Shown in pieces: positions 39,101 to 49,124 of a DNA stretch of 64,000 bases. The position numbers and the translations under genes are program-made. Below the pieces are notes generated by a model. That model was not told the DNA's origin and did no database searches. It saw nothing but the letters and a program-made list of their open reading frames with translations. Positions within the stretch are counted from its first letter, which is position 1; each line of letters starts with the position of its first letter. This stretch comes from Sebastes aleutianus (taxonomy: Eukaryota > Chordata > Actinopteri > Perciformes > Sebastidae): assembly GCA_916700875.1 (NCBI GenBank), contig CAKAKS010000038.1, forward strand, positions 12,891,944 through 12,955,943, read 5' to 3'.

Positions 39101-39484
39101 GTACTAGTAGTAGTACTAGTAGTAGTGCTAGTAGTACTAGTAGTAGTGCTAGTAGTAGTTCTAGGAGTAGTACTAGTAGTAGTACTAGTAGTAGTACTAG
39201 TAGACTTGGTGCTAACTGCTCAGAATTCCAATGTACTTATAGGTGCAAATGGCGAATAAAACTCTTGAATCTTAATGTTATCGGAGCAGCTATCAAGCAG
39301 CTAGCTGGGAGCAGCACAATGATAATGTATATTGTTCATTGTGTATCTGTCAGTGTGGTTTACTCACATCGTTGAAGCCTCCATACGTGGTTTTGTAGAA
39401 TTCATCCTCTTCTTCAGCATCCAGTAACTTTGACATGCGGTTTCCCGCAGTCTTTCTGGGTTCCCGATCCACTGCCAGAGTCAT
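33114..39484 (-). CDS. vps72: vps72 (YL1), H2A.Z-specific chaperone subunit of the SRCAP and p400/TIP60 complexes
   Basis: Six coding exons, right to left: 39368-39484, 34989-35141, 34620-34740, 34205-34381, 33679-33823, 33114-33504. The lengths sum to 1104 nt (367 aa plus stop) and every phase joins. The protein opens MTLAVDREPRKTAGNRMSKL and then an acidic stretch (EEEDEFY through DSDFDIDEGDEPDSD, about residues 24-75), the H2A.Z-H2B binding part of YL1. A basic middle follows (KPKPKRPSEELKK; QERQDAPRRRRGAHRDRPLT). It ends in the YL1 C-terminal domain, about 295-330 (CPVTHKAALYRDPVTDIPYA, FRIIREAYRKY). The length is close to the mammalian protein, which is in the mid-360s. YL1 hands H2A.Z-H2B dimers to the remodeller in the nucleus. 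The start codon sits in a good context (GCCATCATGA). The gene is complete and intact. Confidence 0.96.
37205..37930 (-). mobile_element. LINE fragment (L2/CR1-type reverse transcriptase C-terminus and 3' end)
   Basis: On the minus strand 37664-37927 encodes YLGVMIDSTLSWTPHI, QQRIYFLRRLRSFG and SVIQSVLLYCSTAW, typical of the end of L2/CR1-like reverse transcriptases. 37430-37630 continues in another frame with SDPLHVLNGEYQLLPSKRRF and RVPTFNRIRLKNPF. The frame change makes it a dead copy. The tail near 37210-37235 reads CTGACAATAAAGTTGTATCG. It lies in vps72 intron 1, sense to the gene. Confidence 0.82.
38308..38375 (-). repeat. LINE/SINE-type 3' tail with (AATTC)n
   Basis: On the minus strand: AATTGCCCCTCGGGGACAAA then TAAAGTG and five AATTG units. 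A ...CCTCGGGG...AATAAAG... tail followed by a short tandem repeat is a common 3' end of teleost retroelements. It points away from the AGT array immediately to its right. Confidence 0.65.
38385..39204. repeat. AGT/ACT array with 81-bp higher-order unit, vps72 intron 1
   Basis: About 820 bp made almost entirely of ACT and AGT triplets with occasional GCT, GGT, ATT and AGG. The marker TTCTAGGAGT recurs at 38535, 38700, 38832, 38913, 38997, 39078 and 39159. The last spacings are 81, 84, 81 and 81, so the right half is a regular higher-order repeat and the left half is less regular. The palindrome ACTAGT occurs throughout. Serine-rich and valine/leucine-rich open frames across it are artefacts of the triplet repeat. 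Confidence 0.9.
39205..39275 (+). repeat. Retroelement-type 3' tail on the right of the array
   Basis: Reads GGTGCAAATGGCGAATAAAA then CTCTTGAATCTTAA on the plus strand, a tail-like sequence facing right. With 38308-38375 facing left, the array lies between two outward-pointing tails. Confidence 0.45.
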
Positions 39485-39801
39485 GATGGCTGGAATAATC
39501 TCTACACAATGATAACTGATGTTTGGGTCTCTAGCTAGCTAGCTTAGTGTTCGTGTTGTGCTAACTAACGTATATATTATATACTAACTAAACGGTCTCA
39601 AGTTGTTTTAAGGGACCTCTTTTACCTCGTCGTTACTTACTGCGCTTACTACACTAACGTTATCTGTTTGTATTCATATGTATTTAAGTTATTAATATGT
39701 TTTGATTACAAGCTAAGTACGCAGCTAACCGCTAAGCTAAGAGTAGCTGCTGCCTTCTTGTTGCTAAGCAATACATCCGGTGCAGTTGGTGTACTTCCGG
39801 G
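39485..39801 (-). promoter_or_regulatory. vps72 5' leader and promoter with ETS and RFX-like motifs
   Basis: On the minus strand, upstream of the vps72 ATG, there are two ETS-type sites: CCGGAAGT at 39793-39800 and CCGGATGT at 39773-39780. Beside them is an inverted half-site pair GTTGCTAAGCAAT (39760-39772, plus strand) resembling an RFX X-box. ETS motifs close to the start site are typical of housekeeping promoters, which suits vps72. The transcription start is inferred to lie between about 39600 and 39780; no TATA box is evident. Confidence 0.5.
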
Positions 39802-39899
39802 TTACGGTCTGCAGTAAAAAGTTGTTTTCAAAATAAAACTGTTCTCAACTTAAAAAATTATAATATTTTGACTTGATAAACAGACAGCCTGTACACAAG

Positions 39900-40231
39900 T
39901 TTGTATACAATTTGCCTTTTTTTTTTTCTTTTTTTTTCTAACTTATCACGTTATTACTTTATAGACTAAGCTACTGGAGTTACCCTGCACTATACTCGTT
40001 TTAACAGTCTCTTCTGCACTATATTCACTTTTTAATAGTCCTGTATCACAGCTGTTACCCTGCACTATATTCAGCTTTAACAGTTTTCTTAATTTCCTTG
40101 TATTTTTATATCTGGTATATTTTTTTTGTACTTTGTACTACTAACTTTTTTACTGCCTTTTTACTAACATGTTTTGCACTATGGAACTGTGATGCTGGAA
40201 ACTTGAATTTCCCTCGGGATCAATAAAGTTA

Positions 40232-40265
<34 letters not shown>
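39900..40265 (+). mobile_element. Retroelement 3' end with (TATC)n tail
   Basis: Several CTGCACTATA repeats lead to TGAATTTCCCTCGGGATCAA, TAAAG and a (TATC)n run at 40233-40265. This is a common teleost LINE 3' end followed by its short tandem repeat. Confidence 0.7.
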
Positions 40266-40266
<1 letters not shown>

Positions 40267-40369
40267 CTTCTGAATCACGTGGCTGGTACATTTCAATATC
40301 ATCATCATTATTACTACTCAGGTGTAATTCATACTGTGTAATATTTTCAGGTGGAATTTCATTTCATTC

Positions 40370-40618
40370 TCACTGTGCAATATCATTTTCCACTTTTGCA
40401 ATTTTGTTAATAGTCTGTTTATTGTCAATGCTGTATATACTGCTTCTATTTTTATACTTCCTTCTATTTAAATAGTTCATATTTTGTTACACTTTGTTTA
40501 GCTCTTTTTGTTTTTACTTTGTTAGCTGATGCATCTTGTTTTTTGCACTATCCCCTTTGCTGCTGTACACTGCAAATTTCCCCACTGCGGGACTAATAAA
40601 GGAATATCTTATCTTATC
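40370..40618 (+). mobile_element. Second retroelement 3' end with (TTATC)n tail
   Basis: Ends CAAATTTCCCCACTGCGGGA, CTAATAAAGGAATA and TCTTATCTTATCTT, the same tail design as the element just to the left but a diverged copy, in the same orientation. Confidence 0.68.
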
Positions 40619-42554
40619 TTATTTAGAATGGCAGCCACACAATGTTTGACTGTCATGAAACCAGTGGAGAGCTTGTGTATTGCCATGGCAACAACATCAT
40701 TTGGATGAACTTCCTTGTGGCATGTTGTGATTAGAGCAATGTGCATTTTCCGTGAAGGTGATATTGAAACAACAGAGCATCTCTTTTTTTGTTTCATGCT
40801 CTCATACCCAGTTTTTCTGTAAACAATTCATGGAAAGTAGCAAAACCACAGCAATGCCTATACTATTGATCATTATAGTATTATTTTTGGTGTCTTATTA
40901 GAGGACAATAAATATGATCTAATGGTCATTGTTTTACAAATTTTAGCCAAATTCTTTATTCATAAGGGAAAATGTATAAAGACCCAACCCATCTTCACAT
41001 GCTACTATAATGGCACTCAACTCTATGTTAAGTATATAACAGTAATAATTAGGTAATTTAGAAATGTCTTATTCAGTGTTCGGTTGTACTTAACTTTCTG
41101 TAGTCATATTATTTCTGTATATGAATCTTGTCTCTGGGTGGAGACTTCAAATAAGCCCAGTGGGTTTTTTGCCTCTTCCTGCACTGTATATTATTTATTT
41201 TTTTGTTATGTTTGTGTCTTAATTTGTGCAAAATAAACAAATAATTCCCTGAAATTAATTAAATCCAAATATGCCAAAGATCTCTATATTACTAGAAAAT
41301 GATCCAACCAATGGAATGTCTTTGTAACTAACTCAATTTTTTAATTGATTAATTTATGATTTATTTATGTTATGGTTATTTAATGCTTAATTTTGCTTAA
41401 TGTATTTTTTTTTTTTTAATATAATTTTTGTATTGTCTGTGTAAATGTTTTATGTCTCATGTGGTGTCTGTTCAGTCTAGAGGATGAACATGTTAGAATT
41501 GTAATGATTACCTTGTCAATCAACTTGTTTCAACGTTACAAAGATACATACTGTTCTTTGTTTGCTCACTGCACACCATTACACTATACTTAACTTAAAT
41601 ACCCCTTTGTTTGTGCTTGTGTAACAGTAGCTATTAAATATTTTATCTGTGTCTCAAGCATTCACGAAGCAAACACAATACTTACTGCATCTGATGATTC
41701 GTATGTACATTTTGGACCCAGAACCACAAATAAGCACACCAGAAAAAACAAAGTGACATTTTTGAAAGCACAATCATTTTATTTTTTGCTACTTTTAGAA
41801 AGCAAACTCATGAAGTCCTTTATTTGGGGAAGAAAAACACATTCCACACATCCATTAAACAATGAGTACAGCAGTAAATGTGACAATATTAGAATACTAT
41901 CAAAATATAAGTAGAAATGGCATGCAATACAGATGCAAGTATTTTGTACATTAACCTTAATATAAGGTTAACATCCCTATTATATATTTAAGTTATCTCT
42001 ATCTATCTACTATCTGAGGTCAATTATTTCAATTAAAAATTCTATTTCGTCTGTTCTTTGGAAACCAAAGAACAAAACAAACAAGTTGTTAAATTGCTTC
42101 TATATATAAACATCAACAAAGGCAATATAAGCAAAACTAACTTAACTGAATAATTTACATCTCTACATACAACATGCATTATGCTAATTAAATATTTCTT
42201 ACTTTGGTTGCTTTACATTCAGGCTTTGTTATAGCCTAGTGGAGTTACCGTCTCATTAAGAGACAGACGATGATGTCCACCTCTAGGTTAGATGTTCTTA
42301 AAGTCTAATGTTCAGAAGGTTTTATACCAGCACAATTTACTGTATGTCCTGTCTTTTTCACTTTTGCACAACATAGGCATTAACATGCTTATATTTAAAT
42401 AAATTAATCAACAGTTAGTATCTGTTGGACACAAGTTTACTGTATATGCTCTAAAATTAAATTAATTCTGTCTAATAATGGAAATTATAATAAAAGTTTT
42501 ACATTTGGATGTAGCAAGTTATATCAAGTGAAAATAGGCTTTTTACTTATTGAC
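40619..42554 (-). other. 3' flank and probable 3'UTR of lingo4
   Basis: AT-rich and without recognisable coding sequence. Minus-strand AATAAA signals at 41819-41824 and 41778-41783 could end a roughly 0.75 kb 3'UTR for the gene at 42555. The left half (40619-41700) shows nothing identifiable. Confidence 0.45.
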
Positions 42555-44372
42555 TCATATTAGTTTCATGGTGTACCTGCTTGTCTCCATATGGTTGCCT
42601 TTCCCTCCGTTACTACTTGACAAGGCGCTTCTTGGAACATACGCTATTGTGGCAGTGTGCTTTAATTGTCCTTTACTCTTACTCCAGAAGAACATGAAGA
42701 TGAAACATACGCTCACAGAGCTGAAAAATGAAAGTAACCCAATGGTTGCAGCTACCAGTAATGTCTTGACATCGAATTGGATGTTCTGATTTCCATTCAC
42801 ACCTGGAGAGGCGGACGGGAAGGCAAACCAACCGTTCAGACGAAAGGGGTTTTTAGAAGATGGTGAAAAAGCTCGGACATGAAGGCTGACGGGCAGGCTG
42901 GCGTTTCCTGCCGCGTTAGACGCCACACATAGATAAGCGCCACTGTCTTGAGGTTGAGCGTAGCGAACCTCCAGCGAGCCATTAGAGAGAGCTTGTATTC
43001 TACCAAAGGGTGATAGAAATTTTAGCTGTGGGCTTATCCAGGTGACAGATGGCGGAGGATCACCTTCTGCATTGCAATGAACAACCACTGTGTGTCCCTG
43101 ATCTACTCTCACTTCTTGAGGTTTGTTGTTCAGTATACGAGCCTGCCGACATGTGAGCAGGCCCGGGAGCTCAGCTTTAGTAAAATCTACCGGCAACTGG
43201 ACTGAGGTGGTGCAAGTCGGTGGAATTCCACCAAAGTCCAGATATAGTCTCCTTCGCACCACCCACAGCAGACGACAGTCGCATGTTAATGGGTTGTTAT
43301 CAAGTCCCAGAGTTCTTAGGGTGTCAACTGAATGGAAAGCTCCTATCTCGAGTGTGGTGAGAAGGTTTCTAGACACATTCAGCAATTTGAAACGCGCCAA
43401 GCCCCTGAACGCTCCGATTTCAATATGTAGCAACGATCCCCCCACCAGGTGGAGCTCTTGGAGCCGGAGCAAGTCTCCAAACAGGTTCCCACGAATGTCG
43501 GTAATTGGGTTAAAAGAAAGGTCAAGGTATACAAGATACACAAGATGATGCAAAGGGATGTAGGGGACAGCACTGAGGTTACAGTGTCTAATGGTTAGGG
43601 ATGTAAGATTTAGGCCAAAGAGGCTGTTTCCTGACAGGCTCTCCAGCCAGCGGCAATGAGTGATGACAAGTTCCCCGAGACGCTCTAGATGACGGAAAGA
43701 GTAGTTTGGCAGGGTGGTGAGGCCCAGTCGGTGAAAATGAAGACTCCTAAGCCGGCCGAGCTGTGTGAGCGCCTCTGTTGGCACAGCAGTGAGGTTGCAG
43801 CCGTCGAGGCGCAGCTCTTGCAGACTGGTTAAGCCAGTGAAAGCTTGATGAGAAATAAAAACTAAGTCATTATCTGCTGCTTTGATAAACTGCAGGGCAG
43901 TTAAGTCACGGAAAGTAAAATCTAGAAAAACAAGGATCTCATTGCTGCTTATGTCCAGTAACTTCAGTTTTGTCAAACCGGCAAACACTCCGACAGGAAT
44001 AATCTTCAGGTGGTTGCAAGCGAGACGCAGAGTTGTCAGACTTTGCAAGCCGAGAAATGCTTCCACTTCAATTGTTGCCATTATATTGTCACTCAAATCC
44101 AAGTCTGAAAGTTGTGTCAAAGTCGGGAACTGCTGCCGCACCAGAGTCTTGATTTTATTGTGCGTTAAGTTTAGTAGTTTGGTGTTTTGTGGGAGACCAT
44201 CGGGCACTGTGGTGAGTTGGCCATCGGAGCAGTTCACCTCCAGCAGCACGGTGGTGCAGCGGCAGGACTGTGGACACGGCCGGCGTGTTTCAGATGATAA
44301 TGCCACACCCACTGCCAACAGGTAGAGAGCTCCCCAGCACAGCCATTGGTGGACAGCAATCCCCTCAAACAT
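42555..44372 (-). CDS. lingo4: lingo4, leucine-rich repeat and Ig domain transmembrane protein
   Basis: Single coding exon, 605 aa. The start at 44372 is chosen because a splice acceptor (CTCACATGCAG) ends at 44381, eight bases upstream; the in-frame codon at 44405 would lie in the intron. Domains: signal peptide, about 1-27; LRR N-cap with CPQSCRC (33-39); about eleven leucine-rich repeats (60-365); LRR C-cap (NPLTCDCRLLW, 360-370, to C408); one I-set Ig domain (418-500, cysteines 433 and 482, DSGAYLC); membrane span 538-563; short cytoplasmic tail ending in TMKLI. This is the LINGO layout, including the single coding exon and the -MK(L/M)I end. Assignment to LINGO4 rests on neighbours (vps72 and S/K cathepsins, as on human 1q21). 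LINGO proteins act at neuronal surfaces; LINGO4 is little studied. Intact. Confidence 0.88.
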   Translation of the reverse strand: MFEGIAVHQWLCWGALYLLAVGVALSSETRRPCPQSCRCTTVLLEVNCSDGQLTTVPDGLPQNTKLLNLTHNKIKTLVRQQFPTLTQLSDLDLSDNIMATIEVEAFLGLQSLTTLRLACNHLKIIPVGVFAGLTKLKLLDISSNEILVFLDFTFRDLTALQFIKAADNDLVFISHQAFTGLTSLQELRLDGCNLTAVPTEALTQLGRLRSLHFHRLGLTTLPNYSFRHLERLGELVITHCRWLESLSGNSLFGLNLTSLTIRHCNLSAVPYIPLHHLVYLVYLDLSFNPITDIRGNLFGDLLRLQELHLVGGSLLHIEIGAFRGLARFKLLNVSRNLLTTLEIGAFHSVDTLRTLGLDNNPLTCDCRLLWVVRRRLYLDFGGIPPTCTTSVQLPVDFTKAELPGLLTCRQARILNNKPQEVRVDQGHTVVVHCNAEGDPPPSVTWISPQLKFLSPFGRIQALSNGSLEVRYAQPQDSGAYLCVASNAAGNASLPVSLHVRAFSPSSKNPFRLNGWFAFPSASPGVNGNQNIQFDVKTLLVAATIGLLSFFSSVSVCFIFMFFWSKSKGQLKHTATIAYVPRSALSSSNGGKGNHMETSRYTMKLI

Positions 44373-44380
44373 CTGGTGGC

Positions 44381-46305
44381 CTGCATGTGAGAGAGAGAGA
44401 CACACAGCTGAGAGAAGAGTGAGGAAGTGATATTTACTGACATCACATCAGTAAAAATGGGGGAAATATGACTTTCTGAATACAAGAAGGCTGATAGTGG
44501 TGAGGTGTGGCTGAGTGCATTCATCTGTTCTTTAAAACTGAAAATAATTGTCTTATTTTTTTCTCATCTCTTGGATAACAGGAGGTTGATTTTCATAACC
44601 AGACAGTTGCCGATGGAGGGTCCTGTCTTTGTAGATTTACAAATGCTAAAGATGGGGGGGAAAAAAGACAAAAAGCAAAGGAAGATGTGGTCAAATGTTG
44701 TCAGATGGTGATGCTGAGTCATCTTTGTCAAACTATAAGTGTCAGTGAAGACAACTGAGTAGAAGTGCTGCTGGGTCTTTGTGGTAATCACATTCAGGTG
44801 CTCTTTGGATCCTTCAGGTGTACTTATAAAATCTTGTGAAGGGCTTATTGCATGGGTGGAATATGATCTCAAAAAAGTATGAAATGCAAATAATCCAAGG
44901 CACACTGTAGAGTTTGAACAGTTCCGTTCTCCATTATTGAAAACATCATCTCTCTCTGGAGCACAGTATGTGAGAGGAACACATAATCCTTGGCATTTAT
45001 TACATTCAACATTTTATATTTAGTTTATGTAGATACTATGGTTACTGTGAAAGCAGATTGAAGGCTGAAAAGACAACTTTTTTGACATTTGTCGGCATGT
45101 TTTTGCAATTTGTAGAGACTTGTAGAATCTATTTAACAGGATTATAATGTGCAAAAAGGTAGCATTATACTCATAGCTAATGTGGATTTGTTACAATTGT
45201 ATTACCCCATCATCTGTAGGCGGTTGCCACTATAGGTTATAAAAAGCATTGCTTAATCCACCACTAGGGGGCGGCAAAAGCAAAACTATAATTCTGTACA
45301 GTATGTCCAGGTTCAATGGTTTTATAACACTGCTTGAAGATTAACTGTAAGTGGGAAAAATAACCAGTTAGAGTCAAATTGCTATCAGTAATCACATAAA
45401 AACTAAAAAAAAACAGTTCATGAACCAATTTATATTGATATGTCATATGAACATGTAAACAGACATCATTGCTGTTAACATGGAAACAAGAATATTATGT
45501 AGCACACTAACTGTAAACCTGTATAAATGACTAAGGGATCAGCTCATCAAAAAATGTGTGACTTGCTGAAACGTGTTTAAATTGCCATGAGAGTGCTGGG
45601 AAAGAAAGTGTGATGCCACCCTCAGATCTCCTCACATGTTGTTGTGCTGAACGATGCAACACTATAGAACATGTGAGCAGACTCAGCAGAGGGACCGAGA
45701 GAGAAAGACTACAGTAGCACAGATTTCACTAATATTTGCGACAATGTTTGCAGAAGGAGCTGTGTTTCTAAATGTAAAAAAAATAAACAGATTTTTAAAA
45801 GTGAATTTAGTGTTTCTTTGCAGACTGATTCCTCTTTGATCAACTTTGACATATTTAATGCTTGTATTTCAAAGAGTTCCTACATTTATTTACATTTAAA
45901 TCACTGGATTATTTGACCCTTGAAAACTCTACCTAGAAAGTCTAATATCCAACAGAGTGAATCAGGGAGAAAGCCATCTCTTACTGTGTTTAAGATCATA
46001 TTTTTAAAGTGGTAATTTGATCTGGACACAGTCATGGGTATGGAGTTGGGGAATACTGTATAGTGTGACTGCTGGTGATGACAGCAGCTCCCCAGAGCAG
46101 TGAGTGATGGAGGCTGACTCCTCCTGAACTCCACTGAGAGCGTACACGCTAGAGAGTGAAAGCAGTGTACAAAGGTGAAATCACAGTTATTTACTGGGGT
46201 CTGACAGCTTCAAGAGCTCAAATACAGTGCATGGTTTTATAAAAGGCACAGAATTATAGTGATCTTGTGGAAAAAAGCAAAAGAAAATCAAGTATTGTGA
46301 CTCAC
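44381..46305 (-). other. Probable intron in the lingo4 5'UTR
   Basis: Bounded on the minus strand by a consensus donor (ACG then GTGAGTCAC) at 46305 and the acceptor at 44381. No coding sequence or known repeat is seen inside. A short homopurine/pyrimidine GA run lies at 44389-44400. Confidence 0.5.
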
Positions 46306-46700
46306 CGTCTCTTCAGTTTGGAGGGCTTGTCATTGTGATTGCTCCATTATAACAATTTTGTGGGAAAAGAGCAGATTTGCAAGTGGGGGTTTTTCTTCTG
46401 AAATTGTCTCTGGATAAATTGTCGAAGGGAAGAGAATTCAAAGAGTACAGTACATCTTCTGTTGCTCAGAAATACATCCAAATGAAACCTGCAATGTGAG
46501 AGAAACAGACAGACATATCATCAACAAGAAAGCTTCATCCTCCCATTCTGAAATATTCAGCTCCGGAGGAAGCGTGTTGCTGCAGCTCGGTTTCCCTGTT
46601 GCTTCTCTGTCCTCATGGCAACAACAACCTGGCTCTGGACGCGCGGGCGCTTGATGCATGCTGGGGGATTATATACACTAGCTCCTGGACTCCATCCAGC
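46306..46700 (-). promoter_or_regulatory. Candidate lingo4 non-coding leader exons and promoter
   Basis: On the minus strand a possible leader exon ends at 46306 with a good donor. Upstream, an acceptor-like CACATTGCAG at about 46491 may start another exon. About 46580-46660 contains a small CG-rich patch (GACGCGCGGGCGC at 46638-46650, plus strand). LINGO genes usually have spliced non-coding leaders, so this is plausible, but exon limits are unproven. Confidence 0.35.
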
Positions 46701-49124
46701 ACATTGCATTGGATGACAGGAGGCAGGCTCACAGGTCAGCCAAATGTAGAGATTTAGGTGCAAACACCAGATGGGAATGAATTTGGGCACTGGCACGTAG
46801 GAATAAAGGAATATCTTTTCAGCTCTCTGGTCTGTTGATGAAGACATATCAATTGTTTGGAGGGTAGCGTTAGAAACAATTAAAACAATTTCTCCCACCT
46901 GTAAGATGTTTGCATCTTGTTAGTATTTAGAGCTTTAAGATTCAGTATTACGCTGCAAAAACTCCACCATAACTACTCTTTTAGTACAAAACTGAGCCCT
47001 AACATTATTCTGTTACATCTTAAATTCTTGAGACTAATTTAAAAGAAAAAATTTACTACATAGATTTTTTTTTTAGTTTTTGTAGCATGCAATGGTGAAT
47101 GGTGTATTCTTGATGGTGTAGTGTGCTCCAGTCACTCTAGTGTGTGAGTAATAAACAGGCCATAGTTTCTCTTTATATAATATTATTTAAAGGTGCTAAT
47201 TGCGAGATTGGGAGCATTTCTATTGCCTCCGCACGGCTCTCAACATGGCGACGGCTGAGCTGCGAGAGTGACTTCATTCTCTGCTCAGGTAGACATTACT
47301 CCTCTATATCTTTACATAGCAAATAGTTGTTTGCTGCTCTATTCATGCTCTGAATATCGTACGTACCGTCTATGTATCGTAGAGAACCTTTAATGAATGC
47401 CAATATGGCAAGTCACCCATCTTCTCTCTTTTGGTGTTCACGTCAGACTCTCAGCTCTGCTCGTTCACTGTGAAACTAAAGTAGAAAATAAAAATGTCCT
47501 ATTAGACATAAAAAGGGATTAAGACAATAAATGAAAGAAACACAAGGAAATACAAATAGACACAAACATTTAATGTCAGATATAACATGAGAACATAAGT
47601 TACACACCATAAATGAGTGAGGTGAACTTAAATAATTAAGGATGTAGTAGGTACAGTAAGGTTACCGTAGTATTAGTGTGATTGAGGATATGAGGAAGTA
47701 CATTAAAGGTCTTATTGATAACATTTTTATGTAGACAAATATTAAAAAAAAAATAAAAATACATCCACAGAGCTTTTAGAAAGATACGGATAAAAAGATG
47801 GCTTTTCCTAAAACAATATCTTATAAATGTGAATCAGGCATTTAAAACATTTTGACGGGTCCAAAATAAATGTTTTGTTTATCTCTGTGGAAGATATCTG
47901 ATGTTTGGTTCCCACTTCTAACAAGGCTTGTGAGCCAATAGTAAAACAAAGTTGGTATCACATGTCTGAGTCTCATTACACTCGACAATAAAATATGAAG
48001 GATGAGCAACAAAATGGCAACCACTTGTTGTGAAGTAAATGCAATGGAACGGGGGAGGAAGAGTGCGTCATCTAGTGGCTGAATGTTTTCAATGTTATCA
48101 ACAGCACCTTTAAGTCTGTGAATATGTTTCTGCAAGTCTGACATGAGAACTAATAGCTGTTTGGAGTCACAGAAAATCTCAAGGTCATTTTAAACCGCAC
48201 TTGAAGGTTAGATTTCACAACAACTGATGTCACCTACAAGGTCCAACAATTGTTCCACATATTTGCTACTGATGAATGATCAGAGTACAATCCATGTAAA
48301 TACAGTATATGAATCCTTGTGTTTTTCAGTGGTCCCATTTGTCGTGATCCATTCTCTTACGATTACATAAAAGCTGACTCAATTCACAATTAGCATTATA
48401 ATCAATACATCACATCTCAATAATAAGAGGTGGGCAGTAACATGCATTTAAAATTGCCAACTCTGGTTTGTTTTTTCTCCTTTCCCCCTGTGACTGAATT
48501 ATCTCTCATCTCAGCCCACATCTCTAAAAGACCTGAATAATTGACTGTGGGCCTCATAAATATTATGGGTGTAAATTCATGTGTGCATTTTATACATTTG
48601 TGATTTAGCTGCTCACTACACCCACACGGCTCCCCTTGTTAATTTGTTTCATTAGCAAATACTCAGAAAAGAGACAATCAGAATTGCCTGCCTCTCTGCT
48701 CAGCTGCAGGATTATGAGGTGTGTGGACACAAAAGGTGCATGATCACCACAGAAGAAGAGCTGCTGCTGCTGAGTCAGGAACTTACCATCTGGTACCTTC
48801 AGGGAACCTGCGTTCATCAGCGAATCTCCTTCCAACCCCGGAAGAGAAAATCAGTGATGAACGCCAAATACAGCCTAGGCCAAATCAAAGCTCCTAATTG
48901 CATAATATCCTGCTGTATTTTTATCATCATTTTTGCTTCGTCATTGCTGCTCCCTGTTGTGGTGACTGCTGTGATGTCTTAATTCTCCTTCTTTTTTTAT
49001 TAGATGGAGTACAGTAGAGAGCTGAAAGATAAAGAGGGGAGGGTGAGATGAGGGATGATTTGCAACAAAGGTCCTCAGTCAAATTTTATGCAGGGACATT
49101 GCAAATTACACGGTCACCATCTGC
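46701..49124. other. Intergenic stretch, one short miniature transposon
   Basis: Apart from the element at 47191-47389, no gene or repeat is recognised. It separates the minus-strand lingo4 leader from the plus-strand cathepsins. Confidence 0.45.
47191..47389. mobile_element. Miniature transposon, AGGTGCTAA family, short copy with TTAA flanks
   Basis: Begins AGGTGCTAATTGCGAGATTG and ends GTAGAGAACCT. It lies between TTAA at 47187-47190 and TTAA at 47390-47393, a piggyBac-like target signature. It is the short relative of 13891-14341. Confidence 0.7.

Noticed and set aside
38449..39375. 308-codon serine/threonine-rich open frame, and a 245-codon Val/Leu-rich frame in another phase
   Set aside because: Both arise from the AGT/ACT triplet array, which has no stop codon in these two frames. 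Sequence, position (vps72 intron 1) and composition all point to a repeat artefact.
43123..44325. Plus-strand open frames of 141 and 147 codons
   Set aside because: They are antisense to the intact lingo4 coding exon and reflect its codon usage.
44373..44405. Upstream in-frame methionine for lingo4 (616-aa version)
   Set aside because: A strong splice acceptor at 44381 lies between it and the methionine at 44372. The extra residues do not look like a signal peptide, whereas the sequence after 44372 does.
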